A stretch of 64,000 nt of DNA from Echinicola jeungdonensis (lineage in GTDB: Bacteria > Bacteroidota > Bacteroidia > Cytophagales > Cyclobacteriaceae), in NCBI RefSeq assembly GCF_030409905.1, contig NZ_JAUFQT010000002.1, positions 558,001 through 622,000 of the forward strand, given 5' to 3'. Position 1 is the stretch's first letter, and every line of letters begins with the position of its first letter. The notes beneath the pieces are model-generated. The model had not been told where the DNA came from and searched no databases. It was given only the letters and a program-made list of their open reading frames with translations. A program made the position numbers and the translations under genes. This document shows, piece by piece, positions 8,524 to 19,687 of the stretch.

Positions 8524-9744
8524 ATGTTAAAAATTGCCATTGTAGGAGGGGGAGCTGCAGGATTTTTTTCCGCCATTCATGCAGCAGCCTCAGGGGCCCA
8601 AGTTGTGATATTTGAAAAAGGGTCAAAAGTATTGACCAAGGTTAAAATATCAGGAGGTGGTCGTTGTAATGTAACTCATGCAGCATTTGAAAATTCCCAT
8701 TTGGTAAAACAATATCCCCGTGGAGGGAGATTTTTAAAAAAATCATTCCAACAATTTTCTGTAAAAGACACAATTGCTTGGTATGAAGACCGTGGGGTTC
8801 AGCTTAAAACCGAGGAAGATGGTAGAATATTTCCAACTTCAGACCTATCCCAATCCATAATTGATGCCTTAAGAAGGGAAGTTAACAAGCAGGGAGTGGA
8901 AGTGAAATTATCCTCACCGGTCACTAATATAGAGCGAATGGAAGGTGGTTTTTGTATAAAGACCAAAAATGAACATTTTTTGGCGGATAGGGTTATCATT
9001 ACCACAGGTGGTCATCCTAAAAAAGAGGGTTTTCGAATGTTAGAAAATTTAAATCATCCAATTGTTTCCCCTATTCCCTCCCTATTTACCTTTAACTCAC
9101 CAAAGTCAGATTTAAGAAAGTTGGCAGGAATATCTCTTCCCAATGCCCATTTAAAATTGGAAGGGAGTAAGTTGGCTTATCAGGGACCCCTCCTTATTAC
9201 CCATTGGGGAGTTAGTGGTCCCGCAGTTTTAAAATTATCCGCATTTGGAGCCAGATGGCTTAATGAAAAAGAATATAAGGCCAATGTCCAAATTAGGTGG
9301 GTGGCTGATTTAACCGAAAATGAAATTCGCCAACATTTGCTGGAGTATAAAAATGGCCATCCCAAAAAGAAAATTAAGACCAATCCTTTATTCGAATTAC
9401 CCAAAAGACTTTGGGAACATCTGGTGGATTCCGCTGAAATTACTGCAGAAAAAATGTGGATGGATATTAATAAAAAGCAAATAAATAAATTGGAACAGCA
9501 AATTTTTTGCTATATATTGCATGTAGATGGGAAAACTACTTTCAAAGAAGAGTTTGTAACCGCAGGAGGGGTGGATTTAAAATCCGTTAATCCCCAAACC
9601 ATGGAAAGCAAATTGGTTCCTCACATTTATTTTGCTGGGGAAGTATTAGATATAGATGGAATTACAGGTGGATTTAATTTCCAAGCGGCTTGGACCACAG
9701 GATATATAGCAGGGGTATCAGCTAGTAAAAAGGAGTTTAAATGA
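8524..9744 (+). CDS. NAD(P)/FAD-dependent oxidoreductase, BaiN/YhiN (HI0933) family
   Basis: A 406-residue flavoprotein. The FAD Rossmann motif GGGAAGFFSAIHAA is at 8-21, the KISGGGRCNVTH motif typical of the HI0933-like family is at about 41-52, and the C-terminal FAD-binding segment ITGGFNFQAAWTTGYIAG is near the end. It is cytoplasmic with no signal. Family members include bile-acid reductases in gut bacteria, but the physiological substrate in environmental Bacteroidota is unknown. Its last 4 bases overlap the start of a small Hpt-like gene, implying coupled translation. Confidence 0.9.
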   Translation: MLKIAIVGGGAAGFFSAIHAAASGAQVVIFEKGSKVLTKVKISGGGRCNVTHAAFENSHLVKQYPRGGRFLKKSFQQFSVKDTIAWYEDRGVQLKTEEDGRIFPTSDLSQSIIDALRREVNKQGVEVKLSSPVTNIERMEGGFCIKTKNEHFLADRVIITTGGHPKKEGFRMLENLNHPIVSPIPSLFTFNSPKSDLRKLAGISLPNAHLKLEGSKLAYQGPLLITHWGVSGPAVLKLSAFGARWLNEKEYKANVQIRWVADLTENEIRQHLLEYKNGHPKKKIKTNPLFELPKRLWEHLVDSAEITAEKMWMDINKKQINKLEQQIFCYILHVDGKTTFKEEFVTAGGVDLKSVNPQTMESKLVPHIYFAGEVLDIDGITGGFNFQAAWTTGYIAGVSASKKEFK

Positions 9745-10100
9745 AAGAATATATGATCAAGAGCCAAAATATTAATATGCAGAAAGTGCATGAAATGTCG
9801 GAGGGTGATATGTCTTTTGAAAAAGAATTATTAACTGCAATTTATAGCTCTGTTGTTGATTTGCGAAGCAAATACTTGGAGGGGATAGGACAAAAGGATG
9901 AGAAAACAATTCATCAGGCAAGACATAAAATCAAACCGACTTTAGCCATTTTTGAATTGAAAAGCCTGATGGCTGTATTGCAAAAAGGAAAAGAAATAAT
10001 ATCCACCGAGGGCTTGGAAGGGAATTTAAAGCAGCATCAGGAAGAGTTTGTCAGGGTGGTAGATGAAGTCCTAAGAGATTTAGAGGAGATAATCGAATAA
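9741..10100 (+). CDS. Small helical protein, possible histidine-phosphotransfer (Hpt) domain
   Basis: A 119-residue all-helical protein. The segment HQARHKIKPTLAIFEL (about residues 55-70) resembles the Hpt active-site motif (H-x-L-K-G), with HKIKP in place of HxLKG, and the flanking helices match a four-helix bundle in size. If real, the histidine in RHKIK would be phosphorylated in a multistep phosphorelay. The glycine after Lys is replaced by Pro, so the call is tentative. It overlaps the flavoprotein gene by 4 bases; no kinase or response regulator is encoded nearby. Confidence 0.5.
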   Translation: MKEYMIKSQNINMQKVHEMSEGDMSFEKELLTAIYSSVVDLRSKYLEGIGQKDEKTIHQARHKIKPTLAIFELKSLMAVLQKGKEIISTEGLEGNLKQHQEEFVRVVDEVLRDLEEIIE

Positions 10101-10173
10101 TTTATTTTTTGATAACCATTTTTACAAGGGCCTGAATATTTGGAGCTGTGGAATTTGTCCTTTAGGTTTAAAA

Positions 10174-11152
10174 ATGCCCATTATTCAAAACTCAACATAT
10201 CAAGGTCCTCCTCCTTATTACTTCAATGGACATTTTGAAACTGTTATCCCAAGTCTATTTAGAAAAATCCAGGGGGTAAGTTACCTGAGGGAGCGTATTG
10301 AAACTCCCAATAATGATTTTTTGGATTTGGATTGGAGCAAAGTAGAAAGTCCCAGATTATGGTTGGTTTCTCATGGTTTGGAAGGAAACTCCACCCGTCA
10401 CTATTCAATGGCTATAGGAAAACTTTTTAATGCTCATCATTTCGATGTATAGTTTGGAATAACCGCTTCTGTAGCGGTGAAATGAATCTTAATAAAAGAC
10501 TTTACCATCTCGGAAGTTCAGAGGACCTAAAGGCTGTTATTGACCATATTGAAAATTAGGGTTTTATGATCAGTTAGTCTTAGCGGGAATCAGCATGGGA
10601 TGGGCCCAAACCCTTAAATATTTGGGGGAAGAAAGCCGTTCCCTTTCAGATTTTATTTGTGCAGCAGTGGTTTATAGTATCCCTTGCAATTTGCCTTCCA
10701 GTGCAGCAACCTTAAGGTTAAAAGGAAACCGCTTTTACAGAAATAAATTTCTTTCTAAACTTAAAATGAAGTTTCATGCGAAAGGTCAACAATTTCCAGG
10801 CTTATTGGATTTGGAACTTTTGGATAAAGTAAAAGATTTTGATGTATTTGATGACCACTTTACAGCTCCCTTACATGGATTTAAAGATGGCAATGATTTT
10901 TATTCAAGTGTTAGCCCTGACAATTGGATGGAGGATATTGGAGTACCCACCTTGGTTGTCAATGCTTTAAATGACCCTTTATTGGGAGAAGTTTGTTTTC
11001 CGCGAAAATTGGCCCATTCCCATTCACGTATTTTCTTGGAAACACCTTCTAGGGGTGGTCACACAGGTTTTTCATTGAAGGATGAGGAAATTGCCTGGGT
11101 GGAACGTCGGATGTTGGAATTGTTTAATCCAAAGCTGGATCCAACTATCTAA
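10174..11152 (+). pseudogene. Alpha/beta hydrolase (YheT/ABHD family), broken by two frameshifts
   Basis: The reading frame begins at 10174 (PIIQNSTYQGPPPYYFNGH), stops at 10450-10452, resumes in a second frame at about 10452-10554 (WNNRFCSGEMNLNKRLYHLGSSEDLKAVIDH in pieces) and continues in a third from about 10556 to 11152. Each break fits loss of one base. The joined product of about 326 residues matches the family length. Nucleophile region GISMGW has Trp where the usual motif has Gly. The acid region NALNDPLLGE and the histidine in RGGHTGF are intact. The coding signal is otherwise well preserved, so inactivation looks recent, unless both breaks are sequence errors. Confidence 0.85.
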
Positions 11153-11420
11153 TTTCACCATAAGTATTGTTTTCTTTTTTTTCGCCAAAAGATGGAAATA
11201 CTTGATCAATAATCATTCAACTTTTTGCCGCTTGGACTCATTTGAATGTGTGATTAAAGCAATTTTTGGAAAATGGTCAATTTTTTTTTCTTTGATTTAC
11301 TTAATATTTTCTCAATATAGGATTAGTTATCCCGGTTTGCCCTATTGATCTCCTATTTAAGCCTCAAATTTTTTTGACGGATTTAAAAGCTTATATTTAT
11401 TCAACCCAATTAAAATTATT

Positions 11421-12929
11421 ATGCGTTACCTCTTTTATAATATAACCATCGTATTAATTGTCCTGGTCTCCATTCTTACTTACTACTATGAAGAATGGAT
11501 TTGGGCATTTATCATTATCATCCCCATGGCCCTGATGGGGATTTATAACCGTTTCCAGAAAAAGCATACCATTTTAAGGAATTTCCCTATTTTGGGTTAT
11601 TTCCGCTATATTTTTGAAATGATTGCCCCGGAAATTCAGCAGTATTTTATTGAAAGAACAACAGATGGGAAACCTTTCAGTCGGAATCATAGAGCCTTGG
11701 TTTACAGGAGGGCAAAAAATATCAATGATACCCACCCTTTTGGAACCCAAATGGAAATTACCGGCGAAAACTACCAAGCCATCAGGCACTCCATGTATGC
11801 CACAGCGCCGGTGGAAAAATTCCCAAGGGTTATTGTTGGGAGTAGCCAATGTAAACAACCCTATAGTTCCTCCGTTTTGAATGTTTCCGCCATGAGTTTT
11901 GGCTCTCTGAGTAAAAATGCCATTATGGCGCTAAATTTGGGGGCAAAAAAAGGCCATTATTACCATAATACAGGTGAAGGAGGAATTTCATCCTACCACC
12001 TTAAGGGAGGGGGCGATTTAGTCTGGCAAATCGGGACAGGATATTTTGGTTGCAGAACTGAAGATGGAGATTTTGATCCTGAAAAGTTCAAAGAAAAAGC
12101 TTCCTATGAACAGGTGAAAATGATTGAAATCAAAATATCACAAGGTGCCAAACCCGGTCATGGTGGAGTGTTGCCCGGAATCAAAAATACAAAGGAAATA
12201 GCCCAGATCAGAGGATTAAAACCACACACTACGGTGATTTCTCCTCCAAGCCATAGGAGGTTTTCAAATTCGGAGGGACTGGTAAAATTTATCGCGGAAC
12301 TGAGGGAGCTTTCAGATGGAAAACCAATTGGTTTTAAGATATGTATTGGCAGGACGGAAGAATTTTTGGAACTGTGTAAAGCCATAAAGGATGCGGAAAT
12401 TTACCCGGATTTTATCACGGTGGATGGGGCAGAAGGGGGGACCGGTGCTGCCCCGTTAGAGTTTTCGGATTCGGTAGGGATTCCGCTGGAGCCTGCATTG
12501 ATTTTTGTAAATCGGACATTGGAAAAATTTGATCTTAGAAAAGAAATTAAAGTAATTGCCGGAGGAAAAGTATTGACGGCTTTTTCAATTCTAAGGATGA
12601 GAGCATTGGGGGCCGATATGTGTAATTCCGCGCGGGCTTTTATGTTTAGCGTTGGGTGTATACAAGCACTGAGGTGCAATACCAATGAATGTCCAACTGG
12701 AGTGGCCACCCAAGATAAAATGCTGGTCAAAGGCCTGGTAGTCGAGGAAAAAGCTGAAAGAGCCTATCAATTCCACAGGAATACCATGAAAGCCGTATTG
12801 GAGCTTTTGGGGGCTTGTGGTGTCAATCATACTAATGAAATTGACATCAGCATGTTTGTCAAAGGAGATGAAATGGTTGCACTGTCCAATAAGTTTTTCC
12901 CAGATTCTGTGTTGAATAGGGTGGATTAG
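11421..12929 (+). CDS. FMN-binding glutamate synthase family protein
   Basis: A 502-residue protein with two N-terminal membrane segments (residues about 1-40) followed by a GltS central FMN barrel. Visible landmarks are SAMSFGSLSKNA, NTGEGGISSYH, GAKPGHGG, the FMN region VDGAEGGTGAAP, and CNTNECPTGVATQD, the cysteine cluster that holds the 3Fe-4S centre in glutamate synthases. There is no amidotransferase domain, so it is a stand-alone synthase-domain homologue like the archaeal type, membrane-tethered. Its physiological reaction is not established; glutamate synthesis from ammonia or an unrelated FMN oxidoreduction are both possible. Confidence 0.92.
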   Translation: MRYLFYNITIVLIVLVSILTYYYEEWIWAFIIIIPMALMGIYNRFQKKHTILRNFPILGYFRYIFEMIAPEIQQYFIERTTDGKPFSRNHRALVYRRAKNINDTHPFGTQMEITGENYQAIRHSMYATAPVEKFPRVIVGSSQCKQPYSSSVLNVSAMSFGSLSKNAIMALNLGAKKGHYYHNTGEGGISSYHLKGGGDLVWQIGTGYFGCRTEDGDFDPEKFKEKASYEQVKMIEIKISQGAKPGHGGVLPGIKNTKEIAQIRGLKPHTTVISPPSHRRFSNSEGLVKFIAELRELSDGKPIGFKICIGRTEEFLELCKAIKDAEIYPDFITVDGAEGGTGAAPLEFSDSVGIPLEPALIFVNRTLEKFDLRKEIKVIAGGKVLTAFSILRMRALGADMCNSARAFMFSVGCIQALRCNTNECPTGVATQDKMLVKGLVVEEKAERAYQFHRNTMKAVLELLGACGVNHTNEIDISMFVKGDEMVALSNKFFPDSVLNRVD

Positions 12930-12962
12930 TGAGAAATGAGATTTGGCATTCCCTGAAATAAG

Positions 12963-13005
12963 TTGACCGTTTTTAACATTATTTTTCTTTGTTAAAAACG
13001 GTCAA
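12963..13005. terminator. Bidirectional terminator between convergent genes
   Basis: Perfect 16-bp inverted repeat TTGACCGTTTTTAACA/TGTTAAAAACGGTCAA around an 11-base loop. It lies 34 bases after the FMN enzyme stop and 60 bases from the end of the convergent lhgO gene. It lacks a long external T-run, but a T-rich loop is present. Confidence 0.7.
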
Positions 13006-13064
13006 TAGAAATTTGGTTAGCTAAGGTCATTAATCTTTTTTCTTAGATCAATCCTCTCCAAAAT

Positions 13065-14264
13065 TTACATTCTTTTCAAAGCCAATTCGGCAACGGTTCC
13101 TCCGATAGCTAAGGAGCTGGTAGCTGCAGGGCTAGGGGCGTTGATAACATTGATAGCATGCTCATTTTCTGTAATTGCAAAATCATCCAATAAGCCTCCT
13201 GTCCTATCACAAGCCTGCGCCCTGACACCTGCTCCTCCATCAACTAAGTCATCTTCTTTAATGTCCGGAATCAGTTCTTGTAAGGCTGCTGTAAAGGCGG
13301 CTTTTGAAAAGGAACGATGGTATTCTCCAATACCTGTTTTCCAATATTTAGCCGCTACCTTTTGCAAGCCAGGCCAGGAAATAGATTCTTTAAAGTCCCA
13401 AAAGTTAAAATCAGATCGCTTGTAGCCTTCCCGCTTAAAAGCCATCACAGCATTAGGACCTGCTTCTACTCCGCCTTTCATCATCCGGGTAAAGTGTACT
13501 CCCAAAAAAGGGAAGTTGGGATCAGGTACCGGGTAAATCAGGTTTTTGACCAGGTATTCCCGCTCTTTTTTCAATTTATAATATTCTCCCCTGAAAGGAA
13601 TGATTTTGACATCCAAATTGACCTCGCTGTTCATATTGGCCACCTTATCTGAAAATAAACCTGCACAATTAATAATCAATTTGGTGTCCAAATCCTTTAT
13701 TGAAGTGTTAATTCTAGTGGTGTTATTTTTAGTTTTGATTTTCAGTACCTTATGGCTAAGAAAGATCTCACCTCCCAAAGCTTTGAATTTTTCGCCATAA
13801 GCCAAGGCTACCTTTTGGTAATCTACAATCCCAGTCTGAGGAACATGGAGGGCTGCCACCCCTGCACAATAAGGCTCATAATGTTTTAATTCATCCAAGG
13901 TGATTTGTCGGGTGCCGGTCAGGCCATTTTGAAGGCCTCTTTCCAAAAGTTTTTGTAACTGTGGAAGTTGTTCATTTTTTGTGGCTACCACCACTTTTCC
14001 AGTTATTTCAAACGGGATATTTTCTTCTTCACAAAATTGGATTAACTCGTGATAACCTTTTATGCAATTGGTGGCTTTTAGTGACCCTGGCTTATAGTAT
14101 AAACCGGAATGAATTACACCACTATTGTTACCTGTTTGGTGTTTTGCCAGCTCCTTTTCCTTTTCCAGGATTGCTATTTTTAGGTTAGGATTTTGTTTTT
14201 TTATTTTCAAGCCAGTGGCCAAGCCCACTATTCCTCCTCCTATTATAGTTATATCGTATGTCAT
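13065..14264 (-). CDS. lhgO: L-2-hydroxyglutarate oxidase
   Basis: A 399-residue FAD-dependent DAO-family enzyme. The FAD motif GGGIVGLATGLKI begins at residue 8. The substrate-site region HQTGNNSGVIHSGLYY (about 41-56) and the C-terminal DGGAGVRAQACDRTGGLLDDF are diagnostic for LhgO/YgaF. It oxidises L-2-hydroxyglutarate to 2-oxoglutarate, passing electrons to the quinone pool, and clears a by-product of malate dehydrogenase side activity. It is monocistronic, facing the FMN enzyme across a shared terminator. Confidence 0.95.
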   Translation of the reverse strand: MTYDITIIGGGIVGLATGLKIKKQNPNLKIAILEKEKELAKHQTGNNSGVIHSGLYYKPGSLKATNCIKGYHELIQFCEEENIPFEITGKVVVATKNEQLPQLQKLLERGLQNGLTGTRQITLDELKHYEPYCAGVAALHVPQTGIVDYQKVALAYGEKFKALGGEIFLSHKVLKIKTKNNTTRINTSIKDLDTKLIINCAGLFSDKVANMNSEVNLDVKIIPFRGEYYKLKKEREYLVKNLIYPVPDPNFPFLGVHFTRMMKGGVEAGPNAVMAFKREGYKRSDFNFWDFKESISWPGLQKVAAKYWKTGIGEYHRSFSKAAFTAALQELIPDIKEDDLVDGGAGVRAQACDRTGGLLDDFAITENEHAINVINAPSPAATSSLAIGGTVAELALKRM

Positions 14265-14619
14265 ATTCAGAATCTTTGAAAAATAGAAGTAAGCAAAATG
14301 TTCGTTTTATTGATGCTACAAATATACATTTTGAAATGAAGTTGTGAGGAAGGAATGCTTTAATTAATGACTTTTTCATAATTAAATTCAACTTTTTCCA
14401 ACTATTATTGTTCTCATTTAGTTATTATACCTGGACAAACTAACGAATAAAAACCACTAGTTTTTTTGTTTTATTTTCTGAAATTTAACCCTGATCTCCG
14501 TTATGAAAGGATTTGATTATATTAAGGGTTGGATCAAAATTTGGTTATTCAAAAGGAATGTAACCGATGGAAAAGTTTTCAAAAGGGGGGTATCATTAAT
14601 TTAAACAATACTGGCATTA
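14265..14619. other. Divergent intergenic region between lhgO and the FNT gene
   Basis: AT-rich, 355 bases, no credible gene. It must hold promoters for both divergent neighbours. I could not identify a clear TAnnTTTG box or operator. A short reading frame at 14185-14391 on the minus strand is a shadow of the lhgO start. Confidence 0.5.
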
Positions 14620-15492
14620 ATGGATTTCGATATGACAGATTCCAAAAAAGAAAAAGAAATACAAAAAAATATTGATACAGAATTAAGGAAGTCAAAATCC
14701 AGCTCAAAAGACGGAACAAAATCCCATGGGGAAATCCTGAAACAGCAGATCATTGAGGGCCTGGAAACTTATGACCGTCGGTCAAGCAGTATTTTGTTAA
14801 GTTCCATCACTGCGGGCCTTGAAATTGGTTTTAGTTATTTATTGATCTGTGCCGTATTTTCATTTTTTGGTGGAATGGTTTCGGAAAATGTTTTATATAA
14901 ACTGATTTCCTTGGTGTACCCCATAGGTTTTATCATGGTCATTTTGGGCCAGTCCATCTTATTTACTGAACAAACTTCATTATTAACCTTGCCTGTTCTT
15001 AACAAAAAAAGAAGCTTGGGAAGTTTGCTTAAAATTTGGGGATTGGTAATTACCGGAAATATTTTGGGTGGCTATATGATTGCCTTTGTTTTGATTTGGA
15101 TCGGTCCCAAGTTGGGTGCTTTCGATTTGATAACCATAGAAAAAATTGGTGTTCATGTGACCAGTTTTAGTGCCGGGGTAATTTTTGCCAGTGCAATATT
15201 GGCGGGTTGGCTTATGGGCTTATTATCTTGGTTGATAACCTCCTCCAGGGATACCTTTAGCCGGATATGCATCATTTTTATCATTACTGCCACGATGTCC
15301 TTTACTGGATTGCATCATAGCATCATTGGAAACATAGAAGCTTTCTCAGCATTGATCAGCTCAACGAAAATAAGTGTAAGTAATTATCTGAACTTTCAGT
15401 TTTTCGCACTATTTGGCAATGCTATTGGTGGGGCGGTGTTTGTGGCCTTATTGAAATACAGGGCTTTTGTTTACAATGTTGCCATGAAATGA
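14620..15492 (+). CDS. Formate/nitrite transporter (FNT) family protein, YfdC-like
   Basis: A 290-residue protein with a charged N-terminal extension of about 60 residues (KKEKEIQKNIDTELRKSKSS) and six hydrophobic segments. FNT hallmarks are SSITAGLEIGFSYLL in TM1, HSIIGNIEAFSAL and the FGNAIGGAVFVALLKY ending. FNT proteins are pentameric channels for formate, nitrite and similar monovalent anions. The long polar N-terminus and divergent pore residues place it near the YfdC branch, whose substrate is unknown. It is followed by a strong terminator. The alternative ATG 4 codons in cannot be excluded. Confidence 0.85.
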   Translation: MDFDMTDSKKEKEIQKNIDTELRKSKSSSKDGTKSHGEILKQQIIEGLETYDRRSSSILLSSITAGLEIGFSYLLICAVFSFFGGMVSENVLYKLISLVYPIGFIMVILGQSILFTEQTSLLTLPVLNKKRSLGSLLKIWGLVITGNILGGYMIAFVLIWIGPKLGAFDLITIEKIGVHVTSFSAGVIFASAILAGWLMGLLSWLITSSRDTFSRICIIFIITATMSFTGLHHSIIGNIEAFSALISSTKISVSNYLNFQFFALFGNAIGGAVFVALLKYRAFVYNVAMK

Positions 15493-15504
15493 TAATCACT
15501 AAAA

Positions 15505-15532
15505 AATCCCAGGAATTTTATTTCCTGGGATT
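15505..15532. terminator. Bidirectional rho-independent terminator
   Basis: Inverted repeat AATCCCAGGAA/TTCCTGGGATT with a 6-base loop. It is followed by TAATTTT on the plus strand and has an A-run in front that serves the minus strand. It separates the FNT gene from the convergent msrB. Confidence 0.85.
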
Positions 15533-15536
15533 AATT

Positions 15537-16061
15537 TTACTCTGGCTTATCATCTTTCTTTTCAAAATCCATGGAAACGGAGTTAATACAATACCGTATT
15601 CCTCCTTTATCCTCAGGGCCATCAGGGAACCTATGGCCTAGGTGTCCGCCACAATTGGCACATAAGACCTCCTCCCGGATCATTCCCAGGGATTTGTCTA
15701 TTTCAACTACAATAGCACTGTCATTATAAGGTTCGGTGAAACTTGGCCATCCGGAACCACTGTCATATTTGTCAGTTGATTTGAAAATTGGATGCCCACA
15801 GGCAGCGCAAGTATAAATACCATTTTCCTTATTTACATTATACTTTCCAGTAAATGCCCTCTCGGTACCTTTTTCGATCAGTACATGGTATTCCTGAGGA
15901 TCCAATTCGGATTTCCACTCTTCATCTGACTTTTGAATATTAAAGGTATGATCTGATTTTTTCATGTATTTTTCTTTTTGTGCATTGCCCTCACAGGAAA
16001 TCAAGGTCATCAATATTGTTATTAGCAATATACTCAATGTATTTTTTGAAGGAAATCGCAT
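15537..16061 (-). CDS. msrB: Peptide-methionine (R)-S-oxide reductase, lipoprotein form
   Basis: The ATG at 16061 gives a 174-residue protein with a lipoprotein signal (IILMTLISC-like, lipobox LISC) before the MsrB domain; the frame is open further upstream but that extension is not family-like. Zinc cysteines are in CAACGHP and CANCGGHLGHRF, the substrate region is SGSGWPSF, and the catalytic cysteine is in RYCINSVSMDF. It reduces methionine-R-sulfoxide in proteins, here probably in the periplasm. It is monocistronic, with a terminator shared with the convergent FNT gene. Confidence 0.93.
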   Translation of the reverse strand: MRFPSKNTLSILLITILMTLISCEGNAQKEKYMKKSDHTFNIQKSDEEWKSELDPQEYHVLIEKGTERAFTGKYNVNKENGIYTCAACGHPIFKSTDKYDSGSGWPSFTEPYNDSAIVVEIDKSLGMIREEVLCANCGGHLGHRFPDGPEDKGGIRYCINSVSMDFEKKDDKPE

Positions 16062-16535
16062 CACTAGATTTCTTTGGTCCAATACCATATACGTAATAAA
16101 CTGGAAATTGGTAACAGTTTGATAGGAGATGTTAAACCTGAATTTAAAGATTAAAGCCTTTGGGCCATAAATTCCCAATAAGGTCCCAAGCCCCAAAATT
16201 TTTTGGTTCTATTAATATATACCATCCTATGGGAAATACAGGAGGGGAATTTCTGTGCAGTTGAAGCGAGTTGTTTGAATGGATTCTTTTAACGGATTCA
16301 GCCAATAAGTTTCTTAGGTAACCTGCTCAAATAAACGAATGACAAGGGTTGAATGCCAGGTTTTTACCATTGAAAGGTTCCTTAAGTATGTGGGTAGGGT
16401 ATATTAAAGTGAGTTAATTTAAGTACTTAACTACTAAATAGTTAAATCATTAATAACCTAATTAAGCCTTTCCACGACAAAGCATATAAAACCATAAATT
16501 ATTCTTAGTGACCTCGAGCCTTTGTGGGCAAAAAA
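16062..16535. other. Intergenic region upstream of msrB
   Basis: The first 135 bases are open in the msrB frame but carry no family-like sequence. The remainder is AT-rich with small palindromes such as TTAAGTACTTAA near 16421. I see no gene, RNA or terminator that I can support. Confidence 0.5.
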
Positions 16536-17720
16536 TTATTCCACATAGAGCACCAAACCTTTTAGATATTCTGTTTCCGGATGGTAAATATTAACAGGAT
16601 GATCTGCAGGTTGGGAGAGATAATGCAGGATTTTTATATTCCTTCCCGACTCTAGGGCTGCAGCGGTGATAGTATTTGCAAAAAGCCGCTTATCCACCAC
16701 TTGGGAGCAGGAAAAGGTAAATAACAATCCACCGGGTTTAATTTGTTTGAAAGCAGCTGCATTGAGTCTTTTATAAGCCTGTACCGCATTATGCCTTGCT
16801 TTAATATTTTTGGCAAAAGCAGGAGGATCCAATACAATTATATCATAATCAGTCTTAATTTCCCGGATATACTTAATAACATCCGCCGTTTTAGCTTCAT
16901 GGTGACCTAAATGATCAGGGTTTAAGGCTACATTTTGATGAGTCAGTTCAATGGCTTTGGCAGAAATATCTACTGAATGAACTTCCTTTGCACCAGCTTT
17001 GAGAGCTGAAACGGAAAATCCGCCTGAATAACAAAAAGTATTCAAAACCTTTTTACCCAAGCTATAATCTCCCAGCAATTTTCTGTTTTCCCTTTGGTCA
17101 ATGAAAAAGCCAGTTTTTTGCCCCTTTTCCCAATCAATCTCATATTGGCAATCATTTTCCAATACCATATTGGTTTTGGGATGGCCAAATAAGAAACGAT
17201 TTTCTGTTTCTATTTGGTTTTTGGGAAGGGTTTCGGCGCTTTTATCATAAACAGCTTGAAGATCAGTTCCATATATTTCTTGTAAGGCATTGGATACTTC
17301 ATCTAAATGTTGATGTATTCCAATATTATGGGCCTGGATTACTGTTGTACCATTGTAAAAATCAATAATTAAACCCGGCAGTAAATCCCCTTCACCATGG
17401 ACTAAACGGTAAACATTTGAACTTTTATTATTGGTCAAACCAAGGGACTGTCGCATATTAAATGCATTTTGTATTTTTTCTTTCCAAAATGCCTGGTCTA
17501 TTTCTCTATTTTCAAAAGAAATAATTCTGACAGCAATAGACCCATTTTGATAATGTCCGATACCCAAAAATCCCTTCTGCTGACTCCAAACTGTCACCAA
17601 TTGTCCATTTGGGATGTTGCCATCTTTTTCGGCAATAGCACCGGAAAATACCCAGTGGTGGTGCCGTTTGAGGGAAATTTCTTTTCCTTTTTTAAGAATG
17701 ATATTCGGGTGATTGGACAT
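16536..17720 (-). CDS. rlmI: 23S rRNA (cytosine-C5) methyltransferase RlmI-like
   Basis: The ATG at 17720 gives 394 residues, close to the E. coli RlmI length. An upstream in-frame ATG would add 17 atypical residues. An N-terminal PUA-type RNA-binding domain (LKKGKEISLKRHHHWVFSGAI) is followed by an EEHEE region and a Rossmann methyltransferase: SAM site FCYSGGFSVSALKAGA, catalytic-motif LDPPAFAKN and the cysteine-containing TFSCSQVV. It would methylate C1962 of 23S rRNA or an equivalent cytosine. It lies downstream of the ABC-F gene on the same strand with a 133-base gap, so it may have its own promoter. Confidence 0.92.
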   Translation of the reverse strand: MSNHPNIILKKGKEISLKRHHHWVFSGAIAEKDGNIPNGQLVTVWSQQKGFLGIGHYQNGSIAVRIISFENREIDQAFWKEKIQNAFNMRQSLGLTNNKSSNVYRLVHGEGDLLPGLIIDFYNGTTVIQAHNIGIHQHLDEVSNALQEIYGTDLQAVYDKSAETLPKNQIETENRFLFGHPKTNMVLENDCQYEIDWEKGQKTGFFIDQRENRKLLGDYSLGKKVLNTFCYSGGFSVSALKAGAKEVHSVDISAKAIELTHQNVALNPDHLGHHEAKTADVIKYIREIKTDYDIIVLDPPAFAKNIKARHNAVQAYKRLNAAAFKQIKPGGLLFTFSCSQVVDKRLFANTITAAALESGRNIKILHYLSQPADHPVNIYHPETEYLKGLVLYVE

Positions 17721-17853
17721 GTTGTTTTGGATAAAAAAATCCCTTTTTGACATGTTGCGAACCGCTGGCATGCAAAAAGGGATGATAATTATTTATTTTT
17801 GGTGCAAATGGAATTCATGATAAACCCCATAAAGATTAAATAAAAGGCAAATT

Positions 17854-19470
<1,617 letters not shown>

Positions 19471-19497
19471 TTATTCCGATTCGTTTTTAACAAGTGG

Positions 19498-19505
19498 CAA
19501 AGATA
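19498..19505 (-). promoter_or_regulatory. -7 promoter element of the ABC-F gene
   Basis: Minus-strand TATCTTTG matches TAnnTTTG, 31 bases upstream of the start. A TTTG occurs about 24 bases further upstream, slightly more than the usual -33 spacing. Confidence 0.5.
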
Positions 19506-19614
19506 CAAATTTCTTTTGGGGTACAGTACCAAATACCTACCCTAATTCCTGTTTTTTATTAAAAGATCTATGGGTTATTTAGGCCTATATTCCAATTGGT
19601 GGAATCAAGCATAA

Positions 19615-19655
19615 AATAGCCCTACATAAGCGTTAATGCTTTTTGTAGGGCTATT
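19615..19655. terminator. Terminator downstream of the Bcr/CflA efflux gene
   Basis: Inverted repeat AATAGCCCTACA/TGTAGGGCTATT with a 17-base loop, 33 bases past the stop of the minus-strand efflux gene. The T-run on the minus side is short. Confidence 0.7.
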
Positions 19656-19687
19656 GTTTATACGGCAGTTAATCAATGAAATACTAA

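Noticed and set aside
11082..11348. A plus-strand reading frame after the broken hydrolase
   Set aside because: It overlaps the hydrolase C-terminus in another frame and continues into AT-rich non-coding DNA.
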